Of a DNA stretch of 64,000 nt, positions 33,255-44,500 are shown piece by piece (the first letter of the stretch is position 1; every line of letters begins with the position of its first letter). The position numbers were made by a program, and so were the translations under genes. The notes below the pieces were generated by a model. It worked only from the letters and a program-made list of their open reading frames with translations. It searched no databases and was not told the DNA's origin. Source of the stretch: Elephas maximus indicus (Eukaryota > Chordata > Mammalia > Proboscidea > Elephantidae); NCBI RefSeq assembly GCF_024166365.1, contig NC_064820.1:58629501-58693500 (forward strand). Reading direction: 5' to 3'.

Positions 33255-34525
33255 TTAATTACAAAACTTAAAAATCAGTTTGACAAAGAATTCTGTTTTT
33301 TTGTATTATCTGGAAGTTCACTTGTTTCTTCTCTAAAACTATATCCCAGACTTCGCACCAAAACTAAAAGCAAGTGAAAGATATATTGCTCTCTTTTTAA
33401 TGAAAGCTTCTTGTTCACACACCCGTATTAATTGAGAGCATTAATTGGTCTTTGGTCACAATATGGTGTCATGAAAATGAGAAGATACAGGTGCCCACAG
33501 AGTGGTGGGGTATAGAGGAAGTAGCCTAATCATCCAGCTTCCTGCTAAACATTTTCTTACAGTTTATACCTGGCTAATTAAGAAGATCAAATTTAAAAGC
33601 ATTAGCTTAAAGAAGAGTGTACACTGCAGGAACGCATCACATTTGTAGCTTTTGGTGGCCTGAAAGTTTCTAAGAATTACTAGAACTATCAAGCAGATTT
33701 TCTATGTTAAAAAAATAAGGAAAGGCAAGGAAGAGAATGTGTTGACAAATGAACAGGGATTTGGACCTTGTATATCCAATTTGATTTTTCAATTAGCAAG
33801 GTTTTTGTTTTATGGATTTTTTTTCTTTTCCTTTTTTTGCAGAGTATGGGGGTGGCGTTATATTGGTAAAAGACATTGTTTTATGACAAGACAAACAAAT
33901 CAATATTTGCTATCTAAAAAAAAGCATATGCAAAACATCCCAAGGAGCACCAAAAAGTATAAGGTGTGCTCACTCAGCTCCATGAGATCCCAATCTAATT
34001 GTTCATGGAAGAAATAAGTGTGTTAACCCTAAAATAATCAAATAATTACTATTTACATAGTAATAAAAGATCTCAAAAACAATTACAGTCGTATATGAAT
34101 ATCAAATAGGTGAAACCGACTAATGCTGAGAATCCAAACCCAGGTGACATAATTTCAAAACACTTCTTGGAGAGGTTAGGACTTGCTCAGATGTGCAAGG
34201 AAGAGGGGGAGAGGAGCAGGAATTCCAGGCCAGAAGAAAAACTCCAACAAAGGTACCAAAGCAGGAAGTCACAAGATGTAGATAAGCGTTAATGTAGGAG
34301 ATGGGTGGGAAATAATATTAAGATGACAGAACAGTGGGAAAATGGAGTTTGAAGAAACCTTATTGAAGTTCCAAATTGACTAAATTCAAGTTCTTATTCT
34401 TGCAGGTATTGGGATGCACTCAAGGTCACAGAGTTTCTCACAGAGCCAGGGCAAGGACATCAAGTCCCCTAATTTCAGATCCTGGGCTCAGGACACAAGG
34501 TGGAGTCCAAGGGGTTTAGGTAATA
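33255..34525. other. 3' intergenic region of unit 1
   Basis: No gene recognised; open stretches at 33739-34017 and 34110-34292 show no known domain. Confidence 0.4.
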
Positions 34526-34528
34526 GTG

Positions 34529-34686
34529 GGAGCCCTGATGGCTCAGTGGTTAAGAGTTCGGCTGCTAACCATAAAAGGTCTGCAGTTCAAATCCACCAGC
34601 CGTTCCTTGGAAACACTATGGGGCAGCTCTACTCTGTCCTACGGGGTCGCTAAGAGTCAGAATCAACTCGACAGCAACGGGTTTTG
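34529..34686 (+). repeat. AfroSINE
   Basis: GGGAGCCCTGATGGCTCAGT head, GAGTCAGAATCAACTCGACA tail. Copied at 53319-53476. Confidence 0.9.
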
Positions 34687-34978
34687 GGAGTTTATGAGCA
34701 GAAGACTGATGGGATCAGCACAGTGCAATCAGAAGTTGAACCTGGCAGTGGTGTAGAAACGAAGAAGACTAAACCAAGACTAAAGAACCAGTCAGAAACA
34801 AATTACACCAGACCAGTCATCAGGTATTCGGAAATGACCAGGATGTGGCACAAGGAAAGACAGCAAGGGGTGAACTGAGGAAACATTGGAACAGGATAAT
34901 CCAGAGGCTCCCAAGTGACCAAATGGCCAGGATAAGGATGGAACCATTAAGAGGAAAAAGAGTCTTAGAGAAGAGCTC

Positions 34979-36077
34979 TCCCACTCATCTGTCAGTTTAT
35001 TGTACTGTGGGGGCTTGTGTGTTGCTGAGATGCTGGAAGCTATGCCACTGGTATTCAAACACCTGCATGGTCACCCATGTAGGACAGGTTTCAGCTGAGC
35101 TTCCAGACTAAGACAGACTAGGAAGAAGGACCCAGCAGTCTACTTCTGAAAAGAATTAGTCAGTGAACATCCTATGAATAGCAGCAGAACATTGTCTAAT
35201 ATAGTGCCAGAAGATGACCCCTTCAGGTTGGAAAGCACTTAAAATACGACTGGGGAAGAGCTGCCTCCTCAAAATAGAGTCGACCTTAATGACACGGATG
35301 GAGTCAAGCTTTCAGGACCTTCACTTGCTCATGTGGTATGACTCAAAATGAGAAGAAACAGCTACAAAAATCCATTAATAATCAGAACCTGGAATGTAGG
35401 AAGTATGAATCTAGGAAAATTGGAAACCATCAAAAATGGAATAGAACACATAAAGATCAATATCCTAGGCATTAGAAAGCTGAAATGGCCCGGTAGTGGC
35501 CATTTTGAATAGGGTAATCATATGGTCTACTATGCCAGGAATGACAAAGAGGAATGGTATTGTATTTATCATCAAAAAGAACATTTCGAGATGTATCCTA
35601 AAGTATAATGCTGTCAGTGATAGGACAATAAGCATATGCCCATAAGGAAGAGCAGTTAGTACGACTATTATTCAAATTTACCCACCAACCACTAAGGTCA
35701 AAGATGAAGAAGTTGAAGATTTTTATCAACTTCTGCAGTCTGAAATGGATCAAACATGCAATCAGATGCATCAATGATTACTGGTGATTAGAATTACCCC
35801 CTGTGTCTTGGAAACTCTGATGGCATAGTGGTTAAGTGCCACAGCTGCTAACCAAAGGGTCGGCAGTTCAAATCCACCAGGTGCTCCTTGGAAACTCCAT
35901 GGGGCAGTTCTACTCTGTCCTATAGGGTCGCTATGAGTCGGAATCGACTCGACGGCACTGGGTTTTTTTTTTTTTTTGGTTTGGGTGATTGAAATGCAAA
36001 AATTGGAAACAGAGAAGAAGGACCATAGTTGGAAAATATGGCCTTGGTAATACAAATGATGCTGGAGATCTCATGGT
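34979..36077 (+). mobile_element. RTE/BovB-type LINE, cut off at the duplication junction
   Basis: Same element as 53769-56756. Starts near CTCCCACTCATCTGTCAGTT, followed by RTE 5' UTR and endonuclease sequence (CAGAACCTGGAATGTAGGAA, ATCAATATCCTAGGCATTAG). An AfroSINE (35809-35975) sits inside in both units. The element ends abruptly at GATCTCATGGTAGA, where L1 sequence begins. Confidence 0.85.
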
Positions 36078-37958
36078 AGATTTTTTTTTTTAATTAACTT
36101 TTATTAAGCTTCAAGTGAACATTTACAATTCCAATCAGTCTGTCAGATGGAAGTTTACATACATCTTACTCCCTTCTCCCACTTGCTCTCCCCCTATTGA
36201 GTCAACCCTTTCAGTCTCTCGTTTCGTGCCAATTTTGCCATCTTCCCTCTCTCTCTATCTTCCCATCCCCCCTCCAGTCAAGAGTTGCCAACACACTCTC
36301 CAGTGTCCACCTGATTTAATTAGCTCACTCTTCATCAGCATCTCTCTCCCCCCCACTGACCAGTCCCTTTCATGTCTGATGAGTTGTCTTCGGGGATGGT
36401 TCCTGTCCTGTGCCAACAGAAGGTCTGGGGAGCATTGCCGCCGGGATTCCTCTAGTCGCAGTCAGACCATTAAGTATGGTCTTTTTATGAGATTTTGGGG
36501 TCTGTATCCCACTGATCTCCTGCTCCCTCAGGAGTTCTCTGTTGTGCTCCCTGACTGGGCAGTCATCGATTGTGGCCGGGCACCAACTAGTTCTTCTGGT
36601 CTCAGGATGATGTAGGTCTCTGGTTCATGTGGCCCTTTCTGTCTCTTGGGTTCTTAGCTGTTGTGTGACCTTGGTGTTCTTCATTTTCCTTTGCTCCAGG
36701 TGGGTTGAGACCAATTGATGTATCTTAGATGGCCGCTTGTTAGCATTTAAGACCCCAGACGCCACATTTCACATTGGGATGCAGAATGTTTTCATAATAG
36801 AATTATTTTGCCAATTGACTTAGAAGTCCCCTCAAACCATGTTCCCCAGACCCCAGCCCCTGCTCCGCTGACCTTTGAAGCATTCATTTTATCCCGGAAA
36901 CCTCTTTGCTTTTAGTCCAGTCCAATTGGGCTGACCTTCCTTGTATTGAGTGTTGTCTTTCCCTTCACCCAAAGCAGTTCTTATCTACTGATTGATCAAT
37001 AAAAAACCCTCTCCCTCCCTCCCTCCCTCCCCTCTTCGTAACCACAAAAGTATGTGTTGTTCTCAGTTTTTTCTATTTCTCAAGATCTTATAATAGTGGT
37101 CTTATACAATATTTGTCCTTTTGCCTCTGACTCATTTCGCTCAGCATAATGCCTTCCAGGTTCCTCCATGTTATGAAATGTTTCAGAGATTCGTCACTGT
37201 TCTTTATCGATGCGTAGTATTCCATTGTGTGAATATACCACAATTTATTTACCCATTCATCCGTTGATGGACACCTTGGTTGCTTCCAGCTTTTTGCTAT
37301 TGTAAACAGAGCTGCAATAAACATGGGTGTGCATATATCTGTTTGTGTGAAGGCTCTTGTATCTCTGGGGTATATTCCGAGGAGTGGGATTTCTGGGTTG
37401 AATGGTAGTTCTATTCCTAACTGTTTAAGATGACGCTAGATAGATTTCCAAAGTGGTTGTACCATTTTACATTCCCACCAGCAGTGTATAAGAGTTCCAA
37501 TCTCTCCGCAGCCTCTCCAACATTTATTATTTTGTGTTTTTTGGATTAATGCCAGCCTTGTTGGTGTGAGATGGAATCTCATCGTAGTTTTAATTTGCAT
37601 TCCTCTAATGGCTAATGATCGAGAGCATTTTCTCATGTATCTGTTGGCTGCCTGAAGATCTTCTTTAGTGAAATGTGTGTTCATATCCTTTGCCCACTTC
37701 TTGATTGGGTTGTTTGTCTTTTTGTGGTTGATTTTTGACAGAATCACGTAGATTTTAGAGATCAGGCGCTGGTCGGAGATGTCATAGCTGAAAATTCTTT
37801 CCCAGTCTGTAGGTGGTCTTTTTACTCTTTTGGTGAAGTCTTTAGATGAGCATAGGTGTTTGATTTTTAGGAGCTCCCAGTTATCAGGTTTCTCTTCATC
37901 ATTTTTGGTAATGTTTTGTGTTCTGTTTATGCCTTATATTAGGGCTCCTAGGGTTGTC
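36078..37958 (-). mobile_element. L1 3' end at the duplication junction
   Basis: Begins with a T run (the A tail on the other strand), then L1 3' UTR, then the ORF2 C terminus in - orientation ([40 protein letters not shown] at 37436-37747). At 37958/37959 it is joined to L1 ORF1-end sequence of unit 2, skipping most of ORF2. The join is not at homologous L1 positions; about two bases (TC) are shared at the breakpoint. Confidence 0.85.
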
Positions 37959-40327
37959 CTGAACTTATTCTTATTGATTCTCCTTTGCAGGTGGCTTATC
38001 GTTTATCCCTGGCTGCTTTTAAAATTTTCTCTTTATCTTTGGTTTTAGCAAGTTTGACGATAATATGTCTTGGTGATTTTCTTTTGGGATCTACCTTGTA
38101 TGGGGTTCGATGAGCATCTTGGATCGATATCCTTTCATCTTTCACAATGTCAGGGAAGTTTTCTGCCAACAGATCTTCAACAATTCTCTCTGTATTTCCT
38201 GTTATCCCTCCCTGTTCTGAAATTCCAATCACACACAAGTTATTCTTCTTGATAGAGTCCCACATGATTCTTAGGGTTTCTTCATTTTTTTTAATTCTTT
38301 TATCTGATTTTTCTTCAAATATATTGGTTCCATCTCCCCAATTCTGCATTCCAATTCCTCAATTCTTCTCCTCTGACTTCCTATTGCGTTGTCTAAGTCT
38401 GTAATTTTATTGTTAATCTTTTGAATTTCTGAATGGTGTCTGTCTACAGATTCTTGCAGCTTATTAAATTTTTCCTTATGTTCTTGAATAATCTTTTTGA
38501 TTTCTTCGACTGCTTTATCTGTGTGTTCCTTGGCTTTTTCTGTACATTTCCTTATTTCATTTCTGATGTCATCCCTGATGTCTTGAAGCATTCTGTATAT
38601 TAGTCTTTTATATTCTACATCTGGCAATTCCAGGAATATATCTTCATCTGGGAAAGGTCTTGATCCTCTGATTTGGGGGTTTGTAGAAGCAATCATGGTC
38701 TGCTTCCTTATGTGATTTGATATCAACTGCTGTCTCCAAGCCATCTATAATTTATTGTAATGATTTATTTTATATTTGCTCACTAAGTCTGATCTTCTTG
38801 TTTTGATTTGTTTCAATATACCCAGATGGGCTGCTAGAGTGAACTACCTTGATTGCTGGAGCCTTTAAATCACTTATGTCCTGTTACCAGGTGGTTAGAG
38901 CTATTACCAGGTATATGAGCCTATGACCCCATTCACTGTTCTTGAACAGAATCAGCTCAGGTGTCCTGATAGTGGGTCACCTAGTGTGTGGTGTAGGCTC
39001 TCACCTGCTATCTTAGAGGAGTAGTGGTGATGCTTGTATGCACCGGTTTCTAGTAGCTGCAGGGGGTCAGGCTCCAAAGAGGGCAGGGTGCTGACAACCT
39101 TCCCCCAAGTGCCAGTGAGGAAGGAGCGTCTCTGTTCTCTAGAGCGCTCTGGTGGGTGGGCTCTGCAGCTGAACCTTAGGCACCCAATGCTTGTATCTCT
39201 GAAGACTGGTAGGCACCACTATCCTCAGACCCCTTTAGGAGGTGGCTAGGTGGTGTGGATGGAGCCTCAGCCCTCAGTTCCCTGCTGTGGGTCAGTGAGG
39301 GCTCTGTTTAATAGGTAGAGTGGCATCAGACCTCCAAAACCTACCTGTCCTCTGCTCTGCTGAAACAAATACAGTCAGACCTCTAACAGAATTGCCTTTG
39401 CATTATAATACCCACCTGGTTCCATGTAGGGGTGAAAGCCAAAGACTGTGGATCTCTTATGCCTGGATGGAGCTGCTTCTGTTCTGATCTTCCAGTTTAG
39501 GGAAGTCAGAAAAGAATTTTTCCTCTGATTCTTAGTTACTGCTTTTCCCAGGCCAGGAGAATGGGTTAGGGGGAAAAAAAAAAAAAAAAAAGCAGAGCAC
39601 TTCTCTCTCTGACCCAAGGAATTCGAATGTTAATGAAGCCAGCTGGGGCAGGGAGGGGAGGGATCAGATAGATAGGAGAGAGTAGTGTGGTAGAATAAAC
39701 AAAATCACTTATCTTGTGTGGTGAGGGCTGTTTTATCTGAGATTCCAAAGGGGTATGTAGCCTGTGTGGCTGGTTGGGTCCCCTCCAAGATTCCCCCCAG
39801 GGGGTTAGGGCTGTGTCCCTTATTTGCCTTGTCTCAGGAAGCTACCATCAGCTCCGCCGCACTCGCTCCAAAGCCCAGCACCAAGGGATCTGAGCTGGGG
39901 CACTGCACGCACCAGGCTCCAGAACTAGTTCCTGTTTCCGCGTGGCCTCTTGTTCCCCTGTCAGTCAGGTCAGCGTGTAGCCTGTGTGCACTGGCTGGGT
40001 CCCTGCCGAGGCCGTCCCAGGGGGTTAAGGCTGCATCCTGTGCTTGCCTTGTCTCAGGAAGCCATCATCAGCCCCACCACACTGGCACCAAAGCACTGCA
40101 CCAAGGGCTCTGGGGTAAGGTGCAGCGCACTGGGATCCGGAACTAGCCGCTGCTTCAGCACAGTCTCTCGCTCCCCAGTCACTCAGGTCAATTCCTGAGT
40201 TCCGTGTTTTATGGTCAGGGTTCGTAGATTGTCATGTACGTAATTGATTCACTTGTTTTTTTGAGTCTTTGTTGCAAGAGCTTTCAGCAGAAGCTTCTGC
40301 CTAGTCAGTCATCTTGGCCCTGCCTCG
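37959..40327 (-). mobile_element. L1 5' part (ORF1 and 5' UTR) in unit 2
   Basis: Duplicate of 18820-21186: ORF1 from MAWRQQLISNH at 38744, with a frame shift near the T run at ~38285, and the 5' UTR ending at 40327. The first 157 codons are open. Confidence 0.85.
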
Positions 40328-40406
40328 CCTAAAGTTGTAAAATCAAACAATCAGAAGGCTGGGAAGGAGTAGTTACTACTACTGAACATATTGATCAAAG
40401 AGTCTA

Positions 40407-40905
40407 TAGAATAATCATGATCAAAACGGGGAAAATGTGGCACATAATTTCAAATTCTCAAGGAATCCAGACTTTCTGGAGTCCTTGAGGCTGGATGAAC
40501 CCCCCAAAGCTTTCACCCTGAGATAATCTTTAAACCTTAAATCATCGTTAAAAAATATCCCCTGAAGTCTTCTTTAAACCATAGTTTAGCTTAATTAGTA
40601 AAGAATGTTTGCCTTGAGCATTGTTGTCAAGAACTATCTATATGGTATCAAACAACTTTTAAAGAACTATCTATACAGTATCAAATTGACAACAGCAACT
40701 TGAAAGGTTATATAGGAAGCTTAGGGAGTAGTGAGTTTATTTCAATGGGGGAGAAACAATTTGGAAAAGGAGGGTAAGAATGGTGTACAGTTTGAAGAAT
40801 GTAATAAATGTCACTGAATTGTACACGTAGAAATTATTGAATTGGTATATGTTTTGCTGTGTATACAGTTGTTTCAACAGCAATAAAAAGAAAGTTGGGA
40901 AGGGG
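40407..40905 (+). repeat. Interspersed repeat 3' end, family unresolved (unit 2)
   Basis: Duplicate of 21265-21765, with a few substitutions near its end (GAATTGTACACGTAGAAATT). Confidence 0.4.
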
Positions 40906-41388
40906 CCATACCAGCCTGTGACTCTATACCTGCCATACACTCCAGTCAGGAGCATTCTCCACAAAGCGGGGATGGAGAATCAAGGCAGGAACTTAATAGT
41001 AAATAAGGCTCCCTCCTGCTTCTCCACTCATGCTTGCCCTATTAATCCCAGGCGGAATCGATTCAATGGCACTGGGTTTGGTTTTTGGTTTTTTAACTCA
41101 AGAAGATAGCTAGAAAGAAATTTGGTTGGTGACCAATTTTTTGGACCTTTTTAAAGCTCTAATATAAGTCTTAAAAGAGCTTCCCTTCATGGATACTCTT
41201 CTTGGGTACCATGTTCTGATGGCAACAAAGTCCCCATACCCCCACCAGCCTGTTGACTTACAAGATTCCACCTCTACCTCCTGGCAGAAGCAAGCTTGCT
41301 TGCTGGTAATGAGCGATTATTCACAGTTCTCACTTGTGTTTCGATTTTGAACGCTAACTATGAAACTGCAAAGAAAGAAAGGAAAGGA

Positions 41389-41417
41389 AACCACATCTTC
41401 TGTGCTCTCTATATATA
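41389..41417 (+). promoter_or_regulatory. GZMA copy 2 proximal promoter (RUNX-like site + TATA)
   Basis: AACCACA at 41389-41395 and TATATATA at 41410-41417, identical to copy 1. A 3-bp purine indel lies just upstream, so any expression difference between the copies would need to come from elsewhere. Confidence 0.55.
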
Positions 41418-41482
41418 GGTTAGCAGCAGTCAAGAACAAAAAACAGATTTTCATGTTGACTGATGTGAGTACACCAGCCACA

Positions 41483-41552
41483 ATGAGGAGCTCCTGCACA
41501 TTTCTGGCATCCGTTCTTTCGATTGTCATTTTTCTCCTGCTAATTCCTGAAG
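41483..41552 (+). CDS. GZMA: GZMA copy 2 exon 1
   Basis: Signal-peptide exon, identical in sequence to copy 1; donor GTAAGA. Confidence 0.92.
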
Positions 41553-44500
41553 GTAAGACTGCTTTTCGTCATTTCCATTATAACCATTGAGCAAACTGGA
41601 GCACAGTGTCAAAGAATATTCGGCAATATTAAGTCTACTAAGAGAAGATTCTTTTTTCCCCCGAGCCTTAATACGTTTAGGATTCTTTCTTGGCTTCTAA
41701 ACATGTATCTTTATTTTCGAAGGAAAAACATTCTCCTTTCTTCCTTACAATTTCTTCTTTACAATGTCTTTGCAGTGGACCATAGAACCACCTGTGTTTA
41801 TTGCCACCAATTTGTAGCTTGAAAATTGACCAAAAAGATTGTGTAAAAACACAAGCAAAGAAATTTAAAAGGGTCCTTTTGTTGAGAAAACGAATGGTAC
41901 ATTTAGGAAAGGAATAGCAGTGCATGACTCGGTTAAGCCTTTTTTGCAGCAGAAAATGCAGACACATTTTAAAGACAAGACAGACACGACCTCCACACTA
42001 AAAATGAACCAGGAATGACTCAAATTTTTATAATGATCTCTCTAAGCTACAGTCTCTATGGGAATACATTAGGGAAAATTCCCATGACAACTCTTTGGGA
42101 GCTCTATAGTATTTCTTTTATTAAGTTACATCTTTGTGTACTAAATGGTTACTAACATTCCTGGTTTTATGTAAGCTCCGCATGCATTGATTTGAAATGC
42201 TGTAAAATTCATGGCATTATCACTGAAAGGGTAGTTCTATGTTTTCCTTGTTGAACCTCCTAAGAAATGAGGATCACTCTGGGACTAGGCTGAATTGGGT
42301 TGACAAGCAATGTGGAGCTAGCCATGGTTTTTCTCTGGGATCTGTCAGCTTGTGGAAGTGGGAAGGGTGAGCAGAGATTGACACAACAACCTGTCTTGCC
42401 AGAAATTACTGAGGAAGTTCACTGGGTTATCTTGTACCTGAATATGCGGGGAAAAAATCTAAAAATAGCCCTTTTGGCTCTCCAAGCAGCACCATGGCAG
42501 TCAGCAAGAATAAGTGCCTTACAAAAGGTGGTAAAAAAGGAGCCAAGAAAAAAGTGGTTGATTCATTTTCTCAGAAAGATTGATATGATGTGAAAGCACC
42601 AGCTATGTTCAATATAATATTGGGAGAACACTAGTCACAAGAACTCAGGGAACAAAAATTGCATCTGAGGGCCTCAAGGGTCATGTTTTCGAAGTGAGCC
42701 TTGCTGACCTGCAGAACAATGAAGTTCATTTAGAAAATTCAAGCTAATTACTGAAGCTGTTCAGGGCAAAAACTGCCTGACCAACTTCCATGGCATTGAT
42801 CTTACCCATGACAAAATGTGCTCCATGGATGAAAAATGGCAGACCATGACTGAAGCTCATGTTGATGTCAGGACTACCGATGGTTATTTGCTTCATCTGC
42901 TCTGTGCTGGTTTTACTAAAAAATGCAACAATCAGATTCAGAAAACGTTTTATGCTCAGCATCGACAAGTCTGCCAAATCCAGAAGAAAATGATGGAAAT
43001 CATGACCCGAGAGGTGCAGACAAATGACTTGAAAGAAGTGGTCAATAAATTGATTCAAGACAGCATTGGGAAAGACATAGAAAAGGCTTGCCAATCTATT
43101 TATCCTCTCCATGATGTGTTTGTTAGAAAAGTAAAAATGCTGAAGAAGCCCAAGTTTGAATTGGGAAAACTCATGGAGTTTTCCACTGTGCTTCCTATGG
43201 TCAAAGAGAGCACTGTGGGCCCATAAAGGAAACAGACACACAAATGCAAAGGCTGATACTCTGACCCAGTGGTCTCAACCCTGCCACACATTAGAATAAT
43301 CTGGAGAGTTTTAAGAGATGCTGACATCCCAGCCCAGCCCTAGAGGGATTCTGATAGGCACTGGGAATTGTTAGTTTTTTAAAGGCTTCCCACATGCTCT
43401 AAACCCTGCCCCAGACCCTTCTAGGAGTGGTTGGTTACAGGAAAGATGGGCTTATTTCTGAAGCTGGTATATGTGCTCACCAAAGATAGGACTCTGCAAA
43501 AGAGAATATTCTATTGAAAACTGAGTTTATTGAGTTTATAGTTTCTGCAGAGAAGGTCCAAATATGCACCTTTGGGGTCATCTGTCTACATGTGATTCAC
43601 CCAAGGAAAAATTGAGAGTTGGGTGAAGTTCTCTTAGTTTCCTTGCCCCTTTTATTTCTAGAGCCTAGAATTTTGCCTTCCCAACACCCTTCTGGAAATG
43701 AGATCCCATGTAGTCCCTCTCTTCCCCCTTACCTCACCCTCATCAACCTCATGAAAGGTTTCTATATCTATATTGTTTACCTTTCCGAGAATTTGGTAGT
43801 GAGTTAGCTTTCATTATGGGATAGCAAGCACTGTGACTCATTCAAGGAACTATGAGCCTTGGCCTACAGTTAGATCTTTTAGGAGAACGCAGGACATTTG
43901 GTCTAGGAAGGTGAAGAGCTGAGATCATATCACAGTGGAACAAGGTTCTCTCAGCTGGCATGTATATCCTTTGCCTTGTGTTTGGGTCTTATTATTCTTT
44001 AATGATGGGCCTATACTCTTAGTGTATCATCAAGGAAGTTTTTACTGAGGCAGAATTCTCTATAGCATCTTCCCCCTCCCCTACCTCATTGCAAAAGACC
44101 TTAGATTAAACCATGAGGTTCACTCTGGAGATTCAAAGGTAGCCTCAGGAGCAACAGATGTTATTCTCTCAATTTATGAATGAGGACAGTGTGAAGTTCA
44201 ATAACCAGAAGTCTCACAATGACCAAAGAACTCATGGCTTGGGTCACAGCTAAAAGGTGCTATTATCAGCTCATAAGGTGTTTTTTGCAAGAACTTTGGT
44301 TGAAAAGGGAAGTTCTCAGGCTTCTTAAAGCACTCTCCTCCCCAGATTAATACTATGACACAAGACAGTGGTTGGGGTGCTCACGGTTTCCATCACCACC
44401 AGCATCTCCTGTAACAACCGTTACCGGTGTAGACCAAGGCACAGCTCTCTGTCCTTTGCCAGGCTTGAGGCCTGAAGATGGTGATTTGGGATAGATTTCC

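Larger units (their letters stand above)
18820..36077 (+). repeat. Tandem segmental duplication, unit 1 (GZMA copy 1)
   Basis: Direct repeat of 37959-54865. Offset grows from 19139 at the left edge to 19143 by 20.5 kb and falls to about 18790 after a ~330-bp deletion in unit 2. The unit starts inside L1 ORF1 sequence and ends inside an RTE element. It holds an L1 5' part, GZMA, an RPS3A pseudogene, a solo LTR and the RTE start. Divergence is uneven: roughly 1% in upstream and intron 1 sequence, about 0.25% from 31.4 to 36.0 kb, 4% in coding exons (counts by eye). Confidence 0.95.

Noticed and set aside
36115-36615. 166-codon frame on the + strand
   Set aside because: It lies antisense in L1 3' UTR sequence; a related L1 3' UTR copy at 2056-2580 shows a similar chance frame.
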